A program made the position numbers and the translations under genes. A stretch of DNA of 64,000 nt from Bacteroidota bacterium. Its GTDB lineage: Bacteria; Bacteroidota; Bacteroidia; AKYH767-A; OLB10. Numbering within the stretch: position 1 is the first letter of the stretch; the number at the start of each line of letters is the position of its first letter. Below, in pieces: positions 16,913 through 26,144 of this stretch. Under the pieces are notes generated by a model. It was not told where the DNA came from and searched no databases. It saw only the letters and a list, made by a program, of their open reading frames with translations. The DNA lies in NCBI GenBank assembly GCA_016709725.1, contig JADJMG010000006.1:124001-188000 (forward strand), given 5' to 3'.

Positions 16913-18816
16913 GAGGGGCGACGAAATAAGAATTTCATCTTCTTTTTCATTTGGTTTTGTTGACGTTTTACAATTCGATAATTGTTTTCCGCTAAACCTT
17001 CTCGTGTAGCATCGCCCAATTGTTTCCAATTCCCTCTTTGAAAATCCAGCGCAGCTTCTAAATCCACAAGCTTATCAGAGGCTGATGGATCCCATTGCGC
17101 ATGATAATTTTGTAGCCAGCTGTGATTGAACTGTAAGAATTCATCATTGCCAATTCCAGTTCTGCTAGAGACATAACTGCCACTGATATGTGCTGTAGGA
17201 AAAACATTTTGCTGACTTAAAAAAACATAAGCTTTGGGATCCGCTACGAAGGCTAAATTATTTTTCGTGCAGTATAATTGTAGTTCTTTCACTACTTGCA
17301 AAAAAGCTTGCAGCAAGTCTTGTTGATCGAGTGTGCACCCGGTATTGTATATTTCTTCAGGATGGTATTTTTCTAAAAGCGAAATGTATCGATCATAAGC
17401 CGGTTTTACAGCAGCATAAACTTCGGGATTGTTTCTTCGGAATAAATCATAGTGCGTAAATTTTAAATCGTAATTTAATACACAAAGATCTTTTCGAAAT
17501 CCCGTTTTAATGCGAGCATAGTTGTAATTAATGATATTGGTCCAGTCGGCAATTAAAACAACACTCCCTTTCTCAATGCTGTTGTCGAGATCGTTCATGA
17601 GCGATGTGCTTAGGTCGAAGGTGGTAAGGGTTGTTTTCGGATAATTAACTCCCACCTGTATCACCAGAAGTATCGGAAGAATTATTCTCGCCTGTTGATG
17701 CCATGTAGTCAGTCGAGCCATCCCTAATGCAGCGAAAAAACCCATCAAATAAAAGGGTGTGCATAAATACGCATCGGTATCAGCAGTTTGATCAATTCTT
17801 AATTGATAGATGAGCAGAAATAGATAGTAAAATGTGATTCCAAACCACAAACGGTGTTTCTTGGCAGAAATTAAATAGATAATGCCCAACAATATAAATA
17901 TAAGGAAAATAAAGAATTGTTCGAAGCTAATTCTTAAGAAGTAGGGGAGACGCATCCCCACAATTCCTTTCACTTCAACTTGGGTGTTTTTAATCCATGC
18001 TCCACCAGATAGATGATAAATCAATCGATCAACGGTGTTCGGACTTCCAAATGCAAAGGGCAATTCTGCCGATGCTCGAACATACATCCAACCATAAAAT
18101 AAAATGAAAATACCACTCGTAATGAGAAATAATATTTTTGAATTTTTTCCAAAAAGTTCATTCCAGTTTATTTTTTCTTTTTCGATTTTTTTCTTTGTCG
18201 AGGTTTTCTTCACCAACCATCCTTGTGGCCAAAGCAACATCATAATAGGTATAAAGAATATGATGGTTAAGTGATGATTGGCTAACCCGATCCCTAAGCC
18301 AAGTGCTGCTAGGTAAGTTCCAACCTTGTGGTCACCAATTTCTCTGCGCAGAAGGCCGTAAAAAATAAGTCCGATGCAAGCTACTTGTAGACTATATACT
18401 TCAACGGAATGTGACCAATGCCACAGCGTAGTGCCTGTTACAGGAGCTAAGGAAGCACACAAGGCAATTAGGTATAAGGTCGTTCTGTTGAGTTGAGAAT
18501 ACGTGTTCTTTAGCAAGATGATAACACTTAAAAATAAAAGTACCGATGCTAAGCTCATGCATAAACTGCTAAATAAAACCAGACTCGGTATATGAGCTAA
18601 TCCGAAAACGGAAAATACCGTTGTGAAAATTTTACTGAAGAGTACATAAGCCGGAAATCCTGGCGCATGTGCAATTCCCGTTAACTCATTTACTAATGCA
18701 AATTCTGCCGCATCAGCGAATCCTAAGGCATTAAAGTTCGCATTCACTAGTGAGATCATTAGACTCACCAGAAATACCAGTAGACATCCTAGGCGTGAAA
18801 TTGTTTTTTCAGACAT
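16909..18816 (-). CDS. DUF2723 multi-pass membrane protein (GT-C-like)
   Basis: 635 residues with about ten transmembrane segments in the first 400, then a soluble C-terminal region. The N-terminal GFADAAEFALVNELTGIAHAPGFPAYVLFSKIF is the hallmark of DUF2723, which is common in Bacteroidota and related to GT-C/PMT-type glycosyltransferases: the acidic pair after the first helix and the HxPGxP motif sit where those enzymes bind metal and lipid-linked sugar. A role in sugar transfer at the membrane is therefore an inference. The 3' end overlaps the aminopeptidase start by 4 bp. Confidence 0.8.
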   Translation of the reverse strand: MSEKTISRLGCLLVFLVSLMISLVNANFNALGFADAAEFALVNELTGIAHAPGFPAYVLFSKIFTTVFSVFGLAHIPSLVLFSSLCMSLASVLLFLSVIILLKNTYSQLNRTTLYLIALCASLAPVTGTTLWHWSHSVEVYSLQVACIGLIFYGLLRREIGDHKVGTYLAALGLGIGLANHHLTIIFFIPIMMLLWPQGWLVKKTSTKKKIEKEKINWNELFGKNSKILFLITSGIFILFYGWMYVRASAELPFAFGSPNTVDRLIYHLSGGAWIKNTQVEVKGIVGMRLPYFLRISFEQFFIFLIFILLGIIYLISAKKHRLWFGITFYYLFLLIYQLRIDQTADTDAYLCTPFYLMGFFAALGMARLTTWHQQARIILPILLVIQVGVNYPKTTLTTFDLSTSLMNDLDNSIEKGSVVLIADWTNIINYNYARIKTGFRKDLCVLNYDLKFTHYDLFRRNNPEVYAAVKPAYDRYISLLEKYHPEEIYNTGCTLDQQDLLQAFLQVVKELQLYCTKNNLAFVADPKAYVFLSQQNVFPTAHISGSYVSSRTGIGNDEFLQFNHSWLQNYHAQWDPSASDKLVDLEAALDFQRGNWKQLGDATREGLAENNYRIVKRQQNQMKKKMKFLFRRPS

Positions 18817-18879
18817 GTATTTAGATGGAATAACGAAAATAATACTATTTGAATCATAGTTAAGTTAAATGCTGAAAAT

Positions 18880-19485
18880 TTATTTTTTCACAGCATGAAT
18901 GATAAGGTTGGCTCCATTAATTTTTTTCATGTAATTTACTTCGTGCCCACTCATTTGCAATTCTTCAGTTACATTTTTGATTTTATCAACATCTGTAAAA
19001 GCATTGAAAAGTATTCTACCGCCTTTATTCGTTTTTTGTGAAAGATGTTTCCAAAATTCACGTGAAAGTAATTTCCCTGGAATTTTATCATCAATAAAAA
19101 CATCCACTAAGATTAAATCAAATTTTCGAGTTTTTTTGGTGACATATTCCGCCGCATCAATACATTCGATTTTTAAATCTTTGTTTGGGGTTATGTTAAA
19201 TTCAAATCGAGCAATATCAATGATGACGGGATCAATTTCAACAGCCACTATTTTTCCAGTAAACTTAAACTTATCTCGAAGTAGTTCAATAGACGATCCA
19301 CCACCCATTCCTAAAATAAGAATACGTTCAATACCACGAAAAGGGATTTGATCAAGCGTTAACTCCCAAACTTTCTGTAAATTTCCGTAACTATAGCTTG
19401 TATTTTTACTATCAAGCACCTTTTGCCCATCTACATAATTTATTTCCAAAATTCCACTGTATTTCGATCGGATGAGCTGGGTCAT
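18880..19485 (-). CDS. Spermidine-synthase-like methyltransferase-fold protein
   Basis: 201-residue class I SAM-fold protein. ILILGMGGGSSIELL is the glycine-rich nucleotide loop (about 57-71), KIVAVEIDPVIIDIA ends in the acidic residue that binds the ribose, and FDLILVDVFIDDKIP is the post-motif strand. The pattern is that of spermidine synthase-like proteins that lack the N-terminal beta domain, a group often left uncharacterised. Whether it transfers aminopropyl or methyl groups cannot be told from sequence. It lies 63 bp upstream of the DUF2723 gene on the same strand. Confidence 0.75.
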   Translation of the reverse strand: MTQLIRSKYSGILEINYVDGQKVLDSKNTSYSYGNLQKVWELTLDQIPFRGIERILILGMGGGSSIELLRDKFKFTGKIVAVEIDPVIIDIARFEFNITPNKDLKIECIDAAEYVTKKTRKFDLILVDVFIDDKIPGKLLSREFWKHLSQKTNKGGRILFNAFTDVDKIKNVTEELQMSGHEVNYMKKINGANLIIHAVKK

Positions 19486-19630
19486 TACTAATTCTTTGTA
19501 AAAGCGAAAGTAAAGATTCTTTTGAAGTTCTTGAATTTTATTCCTTGCAAATCAAAGGAAAGTGCAATTTTGAAGATTAATTGCAACTCCTATAGGGATT
19601 AAATTTATATTTGTAGGAAACGCTAAAATT

Positions 19631-21094
19631 ATGTCATCCGAAATTCGTCAATTACAACCTCAATCACTTTGGAACAATTTTGTCGATTTAAATGCCGTGC
19701 CTCGACCTTCTAAAAAGGAAGAAAGGGTGATTGAATTCATGAAGGACTTCGGTACTCAACTGGGACTTGAAACTTTTGAAGACGATATTCGAAATGTGAT
19801 TATTCGCAAGCCGGCTACCAAAGGGATGGAGAATCGTAAAGCGATTGTATTGCAGAGTCATCTGGATATGGTGCATCAAAAAAATAATGATACCGTTTTT
19901 AATTTTGATGAAGAAGGTATCAATATGATTATTGATGGTGATTGGGTGCGTGCGAATGGAACTACGTTGGGTGCCGATAATGGAATAGGAGTAGCTACCA
20001 TCATGGCGATTTTAGCAAGTAACGATATTCCTCACCCTGCCATTGATGCCTTGTTTACCATCGATGAGGAAACAGGGATGACAGGCGCTCTCAATTTGAA
20101 AGGTGGAATTTTAAAAGGTGAAATCTTATTGAATCTCGATACCGAACAGGATGATGAAATTGATATTGGTTGTGCTGGTGGAATAGACGTCACCGCAAAA
20201 CGAACTTATCAAGAAGAAAGCATACCTGCAGACCATATTGGGTATACGCTTACCGTTAGTGGATTAAATGGCGGACACAGTGGCATGGATATTCATAAAG
20301 GTTTAGGCAACGCGAATAAGCTGATGAATCGAATTTTGTATGCTATATCACGGGAGTTAAATGCCAAAGTGGCGAGCATCAATGGTGGAAGTCTACGAAA
20401 TGCGATTCCACGTGAAAGTGTTGCTGTGGTTACCATCGCCAAGGATAGCGAATCACAAATGGCAACTTTAGTTTCTTCACTTACTGAAGAAATCAAAGCA
20501 GAGTATGCAACCATGGAGCCTGGACTCATCATCACTATGGTTTCAGTTGCTACTCCACAAAGAGGAATGAAAGCCGACGATCAAACACGCATCCTCAATG
20601 CTATTTATGCTGCGAATAATGGAGTGTATAGAATGAGTGCTGATATTCCTGATTTAGTAGAAACAAGCAATAACGTAGCACGTGTTTTAATTGAAAACGG
20701 AGAATTGATGATTGGCTGTTTAACGCGATCTTCTGTGGAGTCATCAAAAATGGATTTAGCAAATGCACTACGGGCTGCTTTTGAATTAGCAGGCTGCGAT
20801 GTCGTTTTTTCTGGCAGTTATCCCGGCTGGACACCCAATGTTCATTCTCCCATCTTAAAAACCATGGAAGAGATCTACGAAAAATTATTTAATGAAAAAC
20901 CAAAAGTAGTAGCCTGTCACGCCGGATTAGAATGCGGCATTTTAGGCGCCAACTACCCTGGAATGGATATGATTTCCTTCGGTCCCACCATCCTCGGAGC
21001 CCATAGCCCCGACGAGCGTGTTTCTGTTTCCAGCGTACAAAAGTATTGGAAGTTTGTTTTAGAGATCTTGAAAGAAATTCCAGCAAAAAATTAA
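19631..21094 (+). CDS. pepD: Aminoacyl-histidine dipeptidase (M20 family)
   Basis: 487-residue cytosolic dinuclear-zinc dipeptidase (carnosinase-type PepD). Zinc ligands and catalytic residues are visible: H77 and D79 in LQSHLDMVHQ, D118-120 in LGADNGIGVA, the EE pair in TIDEETGMTGA, D in NLDTEQDDEIDIGCAGG, and the late histidine in GAHSPDERVSV. The lid domain begins at TLTVSGLNGGHSGMDIHKGLGNA. It stands alone, divergent from the spermidine-synthase-like gene. Confidence 0.95.
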   Translation: MSSEIRQLQPQSLWNNFVDLNAVPRPSKKEERVIEFMKDFGTQLGLETFEDDIRNVIIRKPATKGMENRKAIVLQSHLDMVHQKNNDTVFNFDEEGINMIIDGDWVRANGTTLGADNGIGVATIMAILASNDIPHPAIDALFTIDEETGMTGALNLKGGILKGEILLNLDTEQDDEIDIGCAGGIDVTAKRTYQEESIPADHIGYTLTVSGLNGGHSGMDIHKGLGNANKLMNRILYAISRELNAKVASINGGSLRNAIPRESVAVVTIAKDSESQMATLVSSLTEEIKAEYATMEPGLIITMVSVATPQRGMKADDQTRILNAIYAANNGVYRMSADIPDLVETSNNVARVLIENGELMIGCLTRSSVESSKMDLANALRAAFELAGCDVVFSGSYPGWTPNVHSPILKTMEEIYEKLFNEKPKVVACHAGLECGILGANYPGMDMISFGPTILGAHSPDERVSVSSVQKYWKFVLEILKEIPAKN

Positions 21095-21393
21095 ATTGAA
21101 TTTGTTGCTAACTTTTGTGCACTTTGTGTTCTCTTGTGTCCTCGTATGTTTAAAATATTGAGATCTTCTCTCTTGAGAGATTATTGATCCTGACCATTTA
21201 TTTTTAAATTCCCATTGTTTTTACTTATAATGTGGGAATTATGTAATTCTTTCATTAAATCTTGTAATAATTATTCATATTGATTGAATTAATTTTAGTG
21301 ATAATTACTTGCGTCAGATCCTCACTAAAAAAAAGTATTTGAAATGAGACAATTAGCAATACACCAATGTATTAATACTTAAAATTAATTATT
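21095..21393. other. Intergenic region without recognised gene
   Basis: 299 bp of AT-rich DNA between pepD and the next membrane protein. It contains only a weak TCTCTC/GAGAGA hairpin near 21170-21183. No open frame of note and no clear promoter box were found. Confidence 0.4.
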
Positions 21394-21884
21394 ATGGAAG
21401 ATTCAAAAACATCAATTCAACAGCTAGGGTAAGATGCGGTCTTGTAATTAGTGCATTTTATATCGGTTTTTTTTTATTGATGAGGACCATGGACTACGGA
21501 CACATTTCAGAGTTGAGGTACTTTAATTTTCTGTTTTTAATCTTGGGTCTAGTATATATTTTTCGATACTTTAAAAGACCGGGACGTAAGATTTCATATC
21601 TTCCAGGAATTGGCTTGGGATTTATTACATCCATAGTTAGTCTAATTCCTTTCGCATTCTTTCTTTATGTTTATTTCACTTACATAGATCTGGATTTATT
21701 ACTAAAAATAAAAAGTGGTTCATCATTAATGGGTTCTTATCTCACACCATTGGCTTCAGCAATAGGAGTAGCCATTGAGGGTGCAGCATATGGTGTTATT
21801 ATTTCATTTGTAATAATGCAATACTACAAGTCTAGTTTAACGAATAGGGAGTTTGTTACAGGATCTTCAAAGGGAGTAAATTGA
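21394..21884 (+). CDS. Small four-helix membrane protein, DUF4199-like (frameshifted)
   Basis: As read, the ATG at 21394 gives MEDSKTSIQQLG and a stop. One extra G in the GGG at 21427-21429 joins it to an uninterrupted frame, VRCGLVISAFYIGFFLLMRTMDYG, continuing to 21884. The restored protein has about 163 residues and four membrane helices (about 13-30, 42-58, 70-92, 125-147), ending IEGAAYGVIISFVIMQYYK. This layout resembles the DUF4199 family of Bacteroidota, whose function is unknown. The part from 21477 alone would lack the first helix. It precedes a CsbD-like stress gene. Confidence 0.65.
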
Positions 21885-22048
21885 CAACTTGCAAACGGTA
21901 ACAGTAGATCGATTTAAGTTCAATTTTTTTAAGTTTAATCAACACCTGTGAATATTATAAGATTTTCACAGAATGATGTAATGCAAATGGCATAGTTTGA
22001 ATTTAAATTTGTAATAATAATTTAATTCACACTTAAAAACGATCAATT

Positions 22049-22234
22049 ATGAACAAGACTGAAATCAAAGGAAATTGGAATGAAATTAAAGGAAAACTTA
22101 AGCAAAAGTATGCGGATCTTACCGATGATGATTTAACATATGCGGAAGGTAAGAAAGACGAAATGTTAGGTAAAATTCAAAAAAAGATAGGTAAGTCGGA
22201 AGACGAGCTTAACAAAATTATTGATAGCCTTTAA
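22049..22234 (+). CDS. CsbD family stress-response protein
   Basis: 61 residues, highly charged and without a signal peptide. KTEIKGNWNEIKGKLKQKYADLTDDDLTYAEGKKDEMLGKIQKKIGKSEDEL matches the CsbD helical hairpin almost along its whole length. CsbD proteins accumulate under general stress in many bacteria; the molecular role is not known. A strong terminator follows. Confidence 0.9.
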   Translation: MNKTEIKGNWNEIKGKLKQKYADLTDDDLTYAEGKKDEMLGKIQKKIGKSEDELNKIIDSL

Positions 22235-22242
22235 TTTTATTT

Positions 22243-22290
22243 AATCAGTACTGCAGGAACTATTTAGTATTGCAGTGCTGATTTTTTTTT
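22243..22290 (+). terminator. Rho-independent terminator after csbD-like gene
   Basis: Arms AATCAGTACTGCA (22243-22255) and TGCAGTGCTGATT (22271-22283) pair over 13 bp with one T-G pair, followed by a run of about ten T. Confidence 0.85.
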
Positions 22291-22527
22291 CATTTCAAAT
22301 AGCATTAAGCACTAATTGTGGTAAATTTTGAAAGTTATAATAATAAATCCGTGAACATCCTTTTTATCCGTGTTATCCGCGTTCTAATTTAAAGCATAAT
22401 TGACGAATTTAGTTATTTGGAAACACCGGAAGTTATTAGCTACGATTCGACTTTAAAGCGCAGCAACTCATCCATGTATTATTCCACTACATTCCAGCTA
22501 CAGGGTGAAGCAATCCACCATTCCACC

Positions 22528-22545
22528 TCCCGATAGCTATCGGGA
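22528..22545. repeat. 18-bp palindrome TCCCGATAGCTATCGGGA, solitary copy
   Basis: A perfect 18-bp palindrome just beyond the stop of the acyl-CoA dehydrogenase gene. The identical sequence occurs inside one of the tRNA-Trp-like fragments at 49645-49662, and a two-mismatch version at 49581-49598. It behaves as a dispersed palindromic repeat. The rest of the 22290-22555 gap holds no gene. Confidence 0.75.
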
Positions 22546-22555
22546 CAACCAATTA

Positions 22556-24358
22556 TCAAAACGGATATTTATTCGCTTCAATCATCGCTTTTGCAATTCT
22601 TCTTCTCGTCGCTACTGTATTCACAGGTGCCATTTTACTAAAACGCTTTAAGCCCATCAACAACATACGTTGCTCATCACCTTCACACATGGCATTAATG
22701 GCATTTTTACCATTCACCTGTAATCGATCCACAGCATCATTCACATAAGTACTGGTCATGTCAATTTGCAATGCACATGCTTCAGCTCCTTTCATGGTTA
22801 CTAATTTTTGTGTTCTCAACAAAATAGATTCCGCCATAAATGTGTCGATGGCCATATCAGCAATGCGCATGATTAGCTCTTGCTCTTTAGCCAAAGTCAT
22901 CATGTATTTTTGAACTGCCGTTCCAGCAACCATCAAAATTGCTTTTTTCATGTTTGCAATTACTTTGGTTTCCTCATCAAAAAGTTGGTTGTTGTCATTG
23001 CCAAATTCAGGAATGCCAACCAATTCTTTTTGAATCGCCATGGCAGGACCCATCAAATCCAATGTTCCTTTCATCGCACGTTTCAAAATCATATCGACAG
23101 CAAGCAAGCGATTAATTTCATTGGTTCCTTCAAAAATTCTATTGATGCGAGAGTCACGGTAAGCGCGATCCATGGGGAAGTCGGCAGAATAACCGTAACC
23201 TCCATAAATTTGTACCCCTTCATCCACTACAAAATCTAATACTTCCGATCCTGCAACTTTTAAAATGGCACACTCCACAGCATATTCTTCTGCAGCCCCC
23301 AATAACGCACTTTCAAATGATTTCCCATTTGCCATCATTTCTTCTTCTTTATTTTCGATGAGTCCGCTTACTCGGTAAATGGCCGATTCAATTGCAAAAA
23401 TTCGAATCGCTTGCTCTGCTAATTTATGTTTAATGGCTCCAAACTTGGCGATAGGCAATTTAAATTGTTCTCTTGTATTTGCATATTCCACCGACTGCGT
23501 ACAAACTTGCTTTGATCCACCCAAAGCAGCAGCCGCTAATTTCGCTCTTCCAATATTTAAAATATTAAAAGCGATAAGATGTCCTTTACCAATTTCTCCT
23601 AAAACATTTTCAACGGGAACTTTACAATCCATAAAAAATACTTGACGTGTAGAAGATCCTTTGATTCCCATTTTATGTTCTTCTTCGCCGAGCGACAAGC
23701 CTGCGTAATCTTTCTCAACAATAAATCCGGTGAACTTATCACCATCCACTTGCGCGAAAACGGTGAACACATCTGCAAAGCCTGCATTGGTGATCCACAT
23801 TTTTTGTCCGTTGAGGATATAATGTTTTCCATCCGAAGATAGGACCGCTTTCGTTTTTGCAGCTAATGCATCAGATCCAGATCCTGGCTCTGTTAAACAA
23901 TACGATCCTTTCCATTCTCCTGTAGAAAGTTTAGGAAGGTATTTAGCTTTTTGTTCTTCAGTTCCAAAGTATAAAATAGGCAGTGTGCCAATTCCTGTAT
24001 GTGCAGCCATGGCTACTGAGAAAGAATGTCCAGCACCCAACACTTCCGTCATCAACATACCCGTTAGGAAATCTTTTCCGAACCCTCCATATTGCTCAGG
24101 AATGGAAACGCCCAATAAACCTAATTCCCCAGCTTTGTCAACCATAGAAGCCATTAAACCGGGTTCCATAGCGTCAATACGATCGAGGTTTGGATAAATA
24201 TTTTGTACTAAGAACTCATGCGCCATATCGGCCATCATGCGATGTTCTTCGTTGAATTCTTCGGGTGTAAAAACAGAATTAGGGTCGGTAGTTCGTATAA
24301 TAAATTCGCCGCCTTTCAGTAAGGTCACTTCGCTATTTGTTTTTGTTTGGGTGGACAT
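22556..24358 (-). CDS. fadE: Acyl-CoA dehydrogenase, long FadE-like type
   Basis: 600 residues from the ATG at 24358 (MSTQTKTNSEVTLLKGGEF); the frame is open 17 codons upstream without family similarity. It catalyses the FAD-dependent first step of beta-oxidation. The family core is present: GGFGKDFLTGMLMTEVL, CLTEPGSGSDA, KMWITNAGFADVFTVFA, and QIYGGYGYSADFPMDRAYRDSRINRIFEGTNEI, which contains the second family signature. A C-terminal extension of about 150 residues fits the ~600-residue FadE type of Bacillus, not the 380-residue short-chain enzymes. Genes for the later steps lie upstream on the same strand. Confidence 0.92.
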   Translation of the reverse strand: MSTQTKTNSEVTLLKGGEFIIRTTDPNSVFTPEEFNEEHRMMADMAHEFLVQNIYPNLDRIDAMEPGLMASMVDKAGELGLLGVSIPEQYGGFGKDFLTGMLMTEVLGAGHSFSVAMAAHTGIGTLPILYFGTEEQKAKYLPKLSTGEWKGSYCLTEPGSGSDALAAKTKAVLSSDGKHYILNGQKMWITNAGFADVFTVFAQVDGDKFTGFIVEKDYAGLSLGEEEHKMGIKGSSTRQVFFMDCKVPVENVLGEIGKGHLIAFNILNIGRAKLAAAALGGSKQVCTQSVEYANTREQFKLPIAKFGAIKHKLAEQAIRIFAIESAIYRVSGLIENKEEEMMANGKSFESALLGAAEEYAVECAILKVAGSEVLDFVVDEGVQIYGGYGYSADFPMDRAYRDSRINRIFEGTNEINRLLAVDMILKRAMKGTLDLMGPAMAIQKELVGIPEFGNDNNQLFDEETKVIANMKKAILMVAGTAVQKYMMTLAKEQELIMRIADMAIDTFMAESILLRTQKLVTMKGAEACALQIDMTSTYVNDAVDRLQVNGKNAINAMCEGDEQRMLLMGLKRFSKMAPVNTVATRRRIAKAMIEANKYPF

Positions 24359-24534
24359 TTTCTTGAGTGATTTTAATAAGTATACGTAAGGTGGAAAGAA
24401 GGGTTTCAATCCCTATGGATTTCATTTTTGTTATATCGAAGGTAGGAATTTTGATTCACACATAATTCTGAACTTTTAATTTCTTTTTACTCTTCTGAAC
24501 ATGACCCTGTTTATAAGGGTGAAAGCATGTAATT

Positions 24535-24564
24535 ATTGTGCTTGATGCTTTTATCTTAATTTTG
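24535..24564 (+). promoter_or_regulatory. Putative promoter of tsaC (near-leaderless)
   Basis: TTG at 24536-24538 and TAATTTTG at 24557-24564 are 18 nt apart, matching the Bacteroidota promoter pattern. The -7 box ends 7 nt before the ATG at 24572, so the message probably has almost no leader. Confidence 0.55.
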
Positions 24565-24571
24565 TGCTGAG

Positions 24572-25534
24572 ATGACAACGGAGATTGGGCGGCAAGTAGA
24601 TAAGGCAATTTCATTGCTAGAAGCTGGAGAGCTAGTGAGTATTCCAACCGAAACGGTGTATGGATTAGCTGCAAATGCTTTAAATTCTACTGCCGTTTAT
24701 TCTATTTTTAAAGTAAAGGAAAGGCCCTCTTTTGATCCGCTGATTGTACACATCCCAAGCGTGGATGTTTTGGATCATTATGCACATTCTATTCCTCGAA
24801 TAGCTTATGATTTAGCGATGTCGTTTTGGCCGGGTCCATTAACTTTAATTCTTCCACGCAAATCTAATGTCCCTGATTTAGTGAGCTCGGGGTTGGATAC
24901 GGTAGGATTGCGTCAGCCCTCACATCCCTTAACATTGGAATTACTCACTCAATTGGATTTTCCTTTGGCAGCACCGAGTGCAAATCCATTTGGTTATATT
25001 AGTCCAACTACTGCACAACATGTCTATGATCAACTGCAAGGAAAAATCCCTTATATTTTAGATGGTGGTCCCTGTAGAGTAGGCGTGGAGTCGACCATTG
25101 TTGGATTTGAAGAGGATGAAATATTTATTTATCGCTTAGGCGGACTAACGTTAGAGGATATACGAAAAGTGGCACCGCATTGTCAATTGAAATTAAATAA
25201 TTCATCAAATCCAGTTGCGCCTGGCATGTTAAAAAGTCATTATGCACCGAAGCATCCTTTTTATTTGGGAGAGATAAATTCTTTGATCAAGCAATTTGCA
25301 GGCAGACGAATTGGGGTACTTTCTTTTGATAAAAAATATGCTGATGTCGAATTTGTCAAGGTGAATGAAATCTTATCTGCAGATGGAAACTTGGATGCCG
25401 CGGCAGTAAAATTGTTTTCCGCTATGCGTGTATTGGATGCTTCTTTGGTCGATGTAATCGTAGGTGAATATGTACCGGATTTGGGTATTGGAAGAGCGAT
25501 CAACGATCGATTGAAACGAGCTGCGACTTGGTAA
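24572..25534 (+). CDS. tsaC: L-threonylcarbamoyladenylate synthase (Sua5 type)
   Basis: 320 residues. It makes threonylcarbamoyl-AMP for the universal t6A modification of ANN-decoding tRNAs. The N-terminal YrdC domain (about 1-200) shows SIPTETVYGLAANA, KVKERPSFDPLIVHI, FWPGPLTLIL, LAAPSANPFGYISPT and VGVESTIVGF. The linker PVAPGMLKSHYAPKHP and a C-terminal Sua5 domain follow, so this is the long form. The TAA is immediately followed by the first unit of the 63-bp repeat array. Confidence 0.95.
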   Translation: MTTEIGRQVDKAISLLEAGELVSIPTETVYGLAANALNSTAVYSIFKVKERPSFDPLIVHIPSVDVLDHYAHSIPRIAYDLAMSFWPGPLTLILPRKSNVPDLVSSGLDTVGLRQPSHPLTLELLTQLDFPLAAPSANPFGYISPTTAQHVYDQLQGKIPYILDGGPCRVGVESTIVGFEEDEIFIYRLGGLTLEDIRKVAPHCQLKLNNSSNPVAPGMLKSHYAPKHPFYLGEINSLIKQFAGRRIGVLSFDKKYADVEFVKVNEILSADGNLDAAAVKLFSAMRVLDASLVDVIVGEYVPDLGIGRAINDRLKRAATW

Positions 25535-26118
25535 CACCGCCATGAATGGCGGTGCTATGATTGGCTCCTCAACAATAAACAAATTGCTTTTCGATACACC
25601 GCCATGAATCGCGGTGCTAGGCTATACCTCTTCAAAAATAAACAAATTGCTTTTCGATACACCGCCATGAATGGCGGTGCTATGCTATACCTCCTTCACA
25701 ATAAACAAATTGCTTTTCGTCACACCGCCATGAATGGCGGTGCTATGCTATCCCTCCTCAAAAATAAACAAATTGCTTTTCGATACACCGCCATGAATGG
25801 CGGTGCTATGCAATACCTCCTTCACAATAAACAAATTGCTTTTCGATACACGGCCATGAATGGCGGTGCTATGCAATACCTCCTTCACAATAAACAAATT
25901 GCTTTTCGATACACCGCCATGAATGGCGGTGCTATGCAATACCTCCTTCACAATAAACAAATTGCTTTTCGATACACCGCCATGAATGGCGGTGCTATGC
26001 AATACCTCCTTCACAATAAACAAATTGCTTTTCGATACGCCATGAATGGCGGTGCTGTTGCAATACCTCCACAACAATAAACAAATTGCTTTTCGTTACA
26101 CCGCCATGAATGGCGGTG
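25535..26118. repeat. Tandem array of ten 63-bp units plus a final palindrome
   Basis: Each unit starts with the palindrome CACCGCCATGAATGGCGGTG, followed by a ~43-bp connector ending AAACAAATTGCTTTTCGATA. Palindromes begin at 25535 and recur about every 63 bp; the eleventh, at 26099, has no full connector. The middle units (about 25784-26035) are nearly identical, while the outer units differ, as expected from unequal crossing-over in the centre. Because the connectors are conserved, this is a minisatellite-like array and not CRISPR. It lies between convergent genes (tsaC and a secreted protein). As 63 is divisible by 3, both strands are open through it. Confidence 0.9.
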
Positions 26119-26144
26119 CTATGCTATACTTCCACCTTTTACAT

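Noticed and set aside
16913..17029. Longer start for the aminopeptidase
   Set aside because: It overlaps the end of the DUF2723 gene by about 120 bp and puts a polar stretch before the membrane anchor; the ATGA overlap at 16912 is the natural start.
25604..26080. Long open frames on both strands (158 codons on +, 109 on -) through the array
   Set aside because: They exist because the unit length is a multiple of three. Identical units show no synonymous variation pattern, and both strands being open argues for repeat DNA and not for a protein.
25535..26118. Possible CRISPR array
   Set aside because: The sequence between palindromes is conserved from unit to unit instead of being unique, the unit is uniform at 63 bp, and no cas genes are near.
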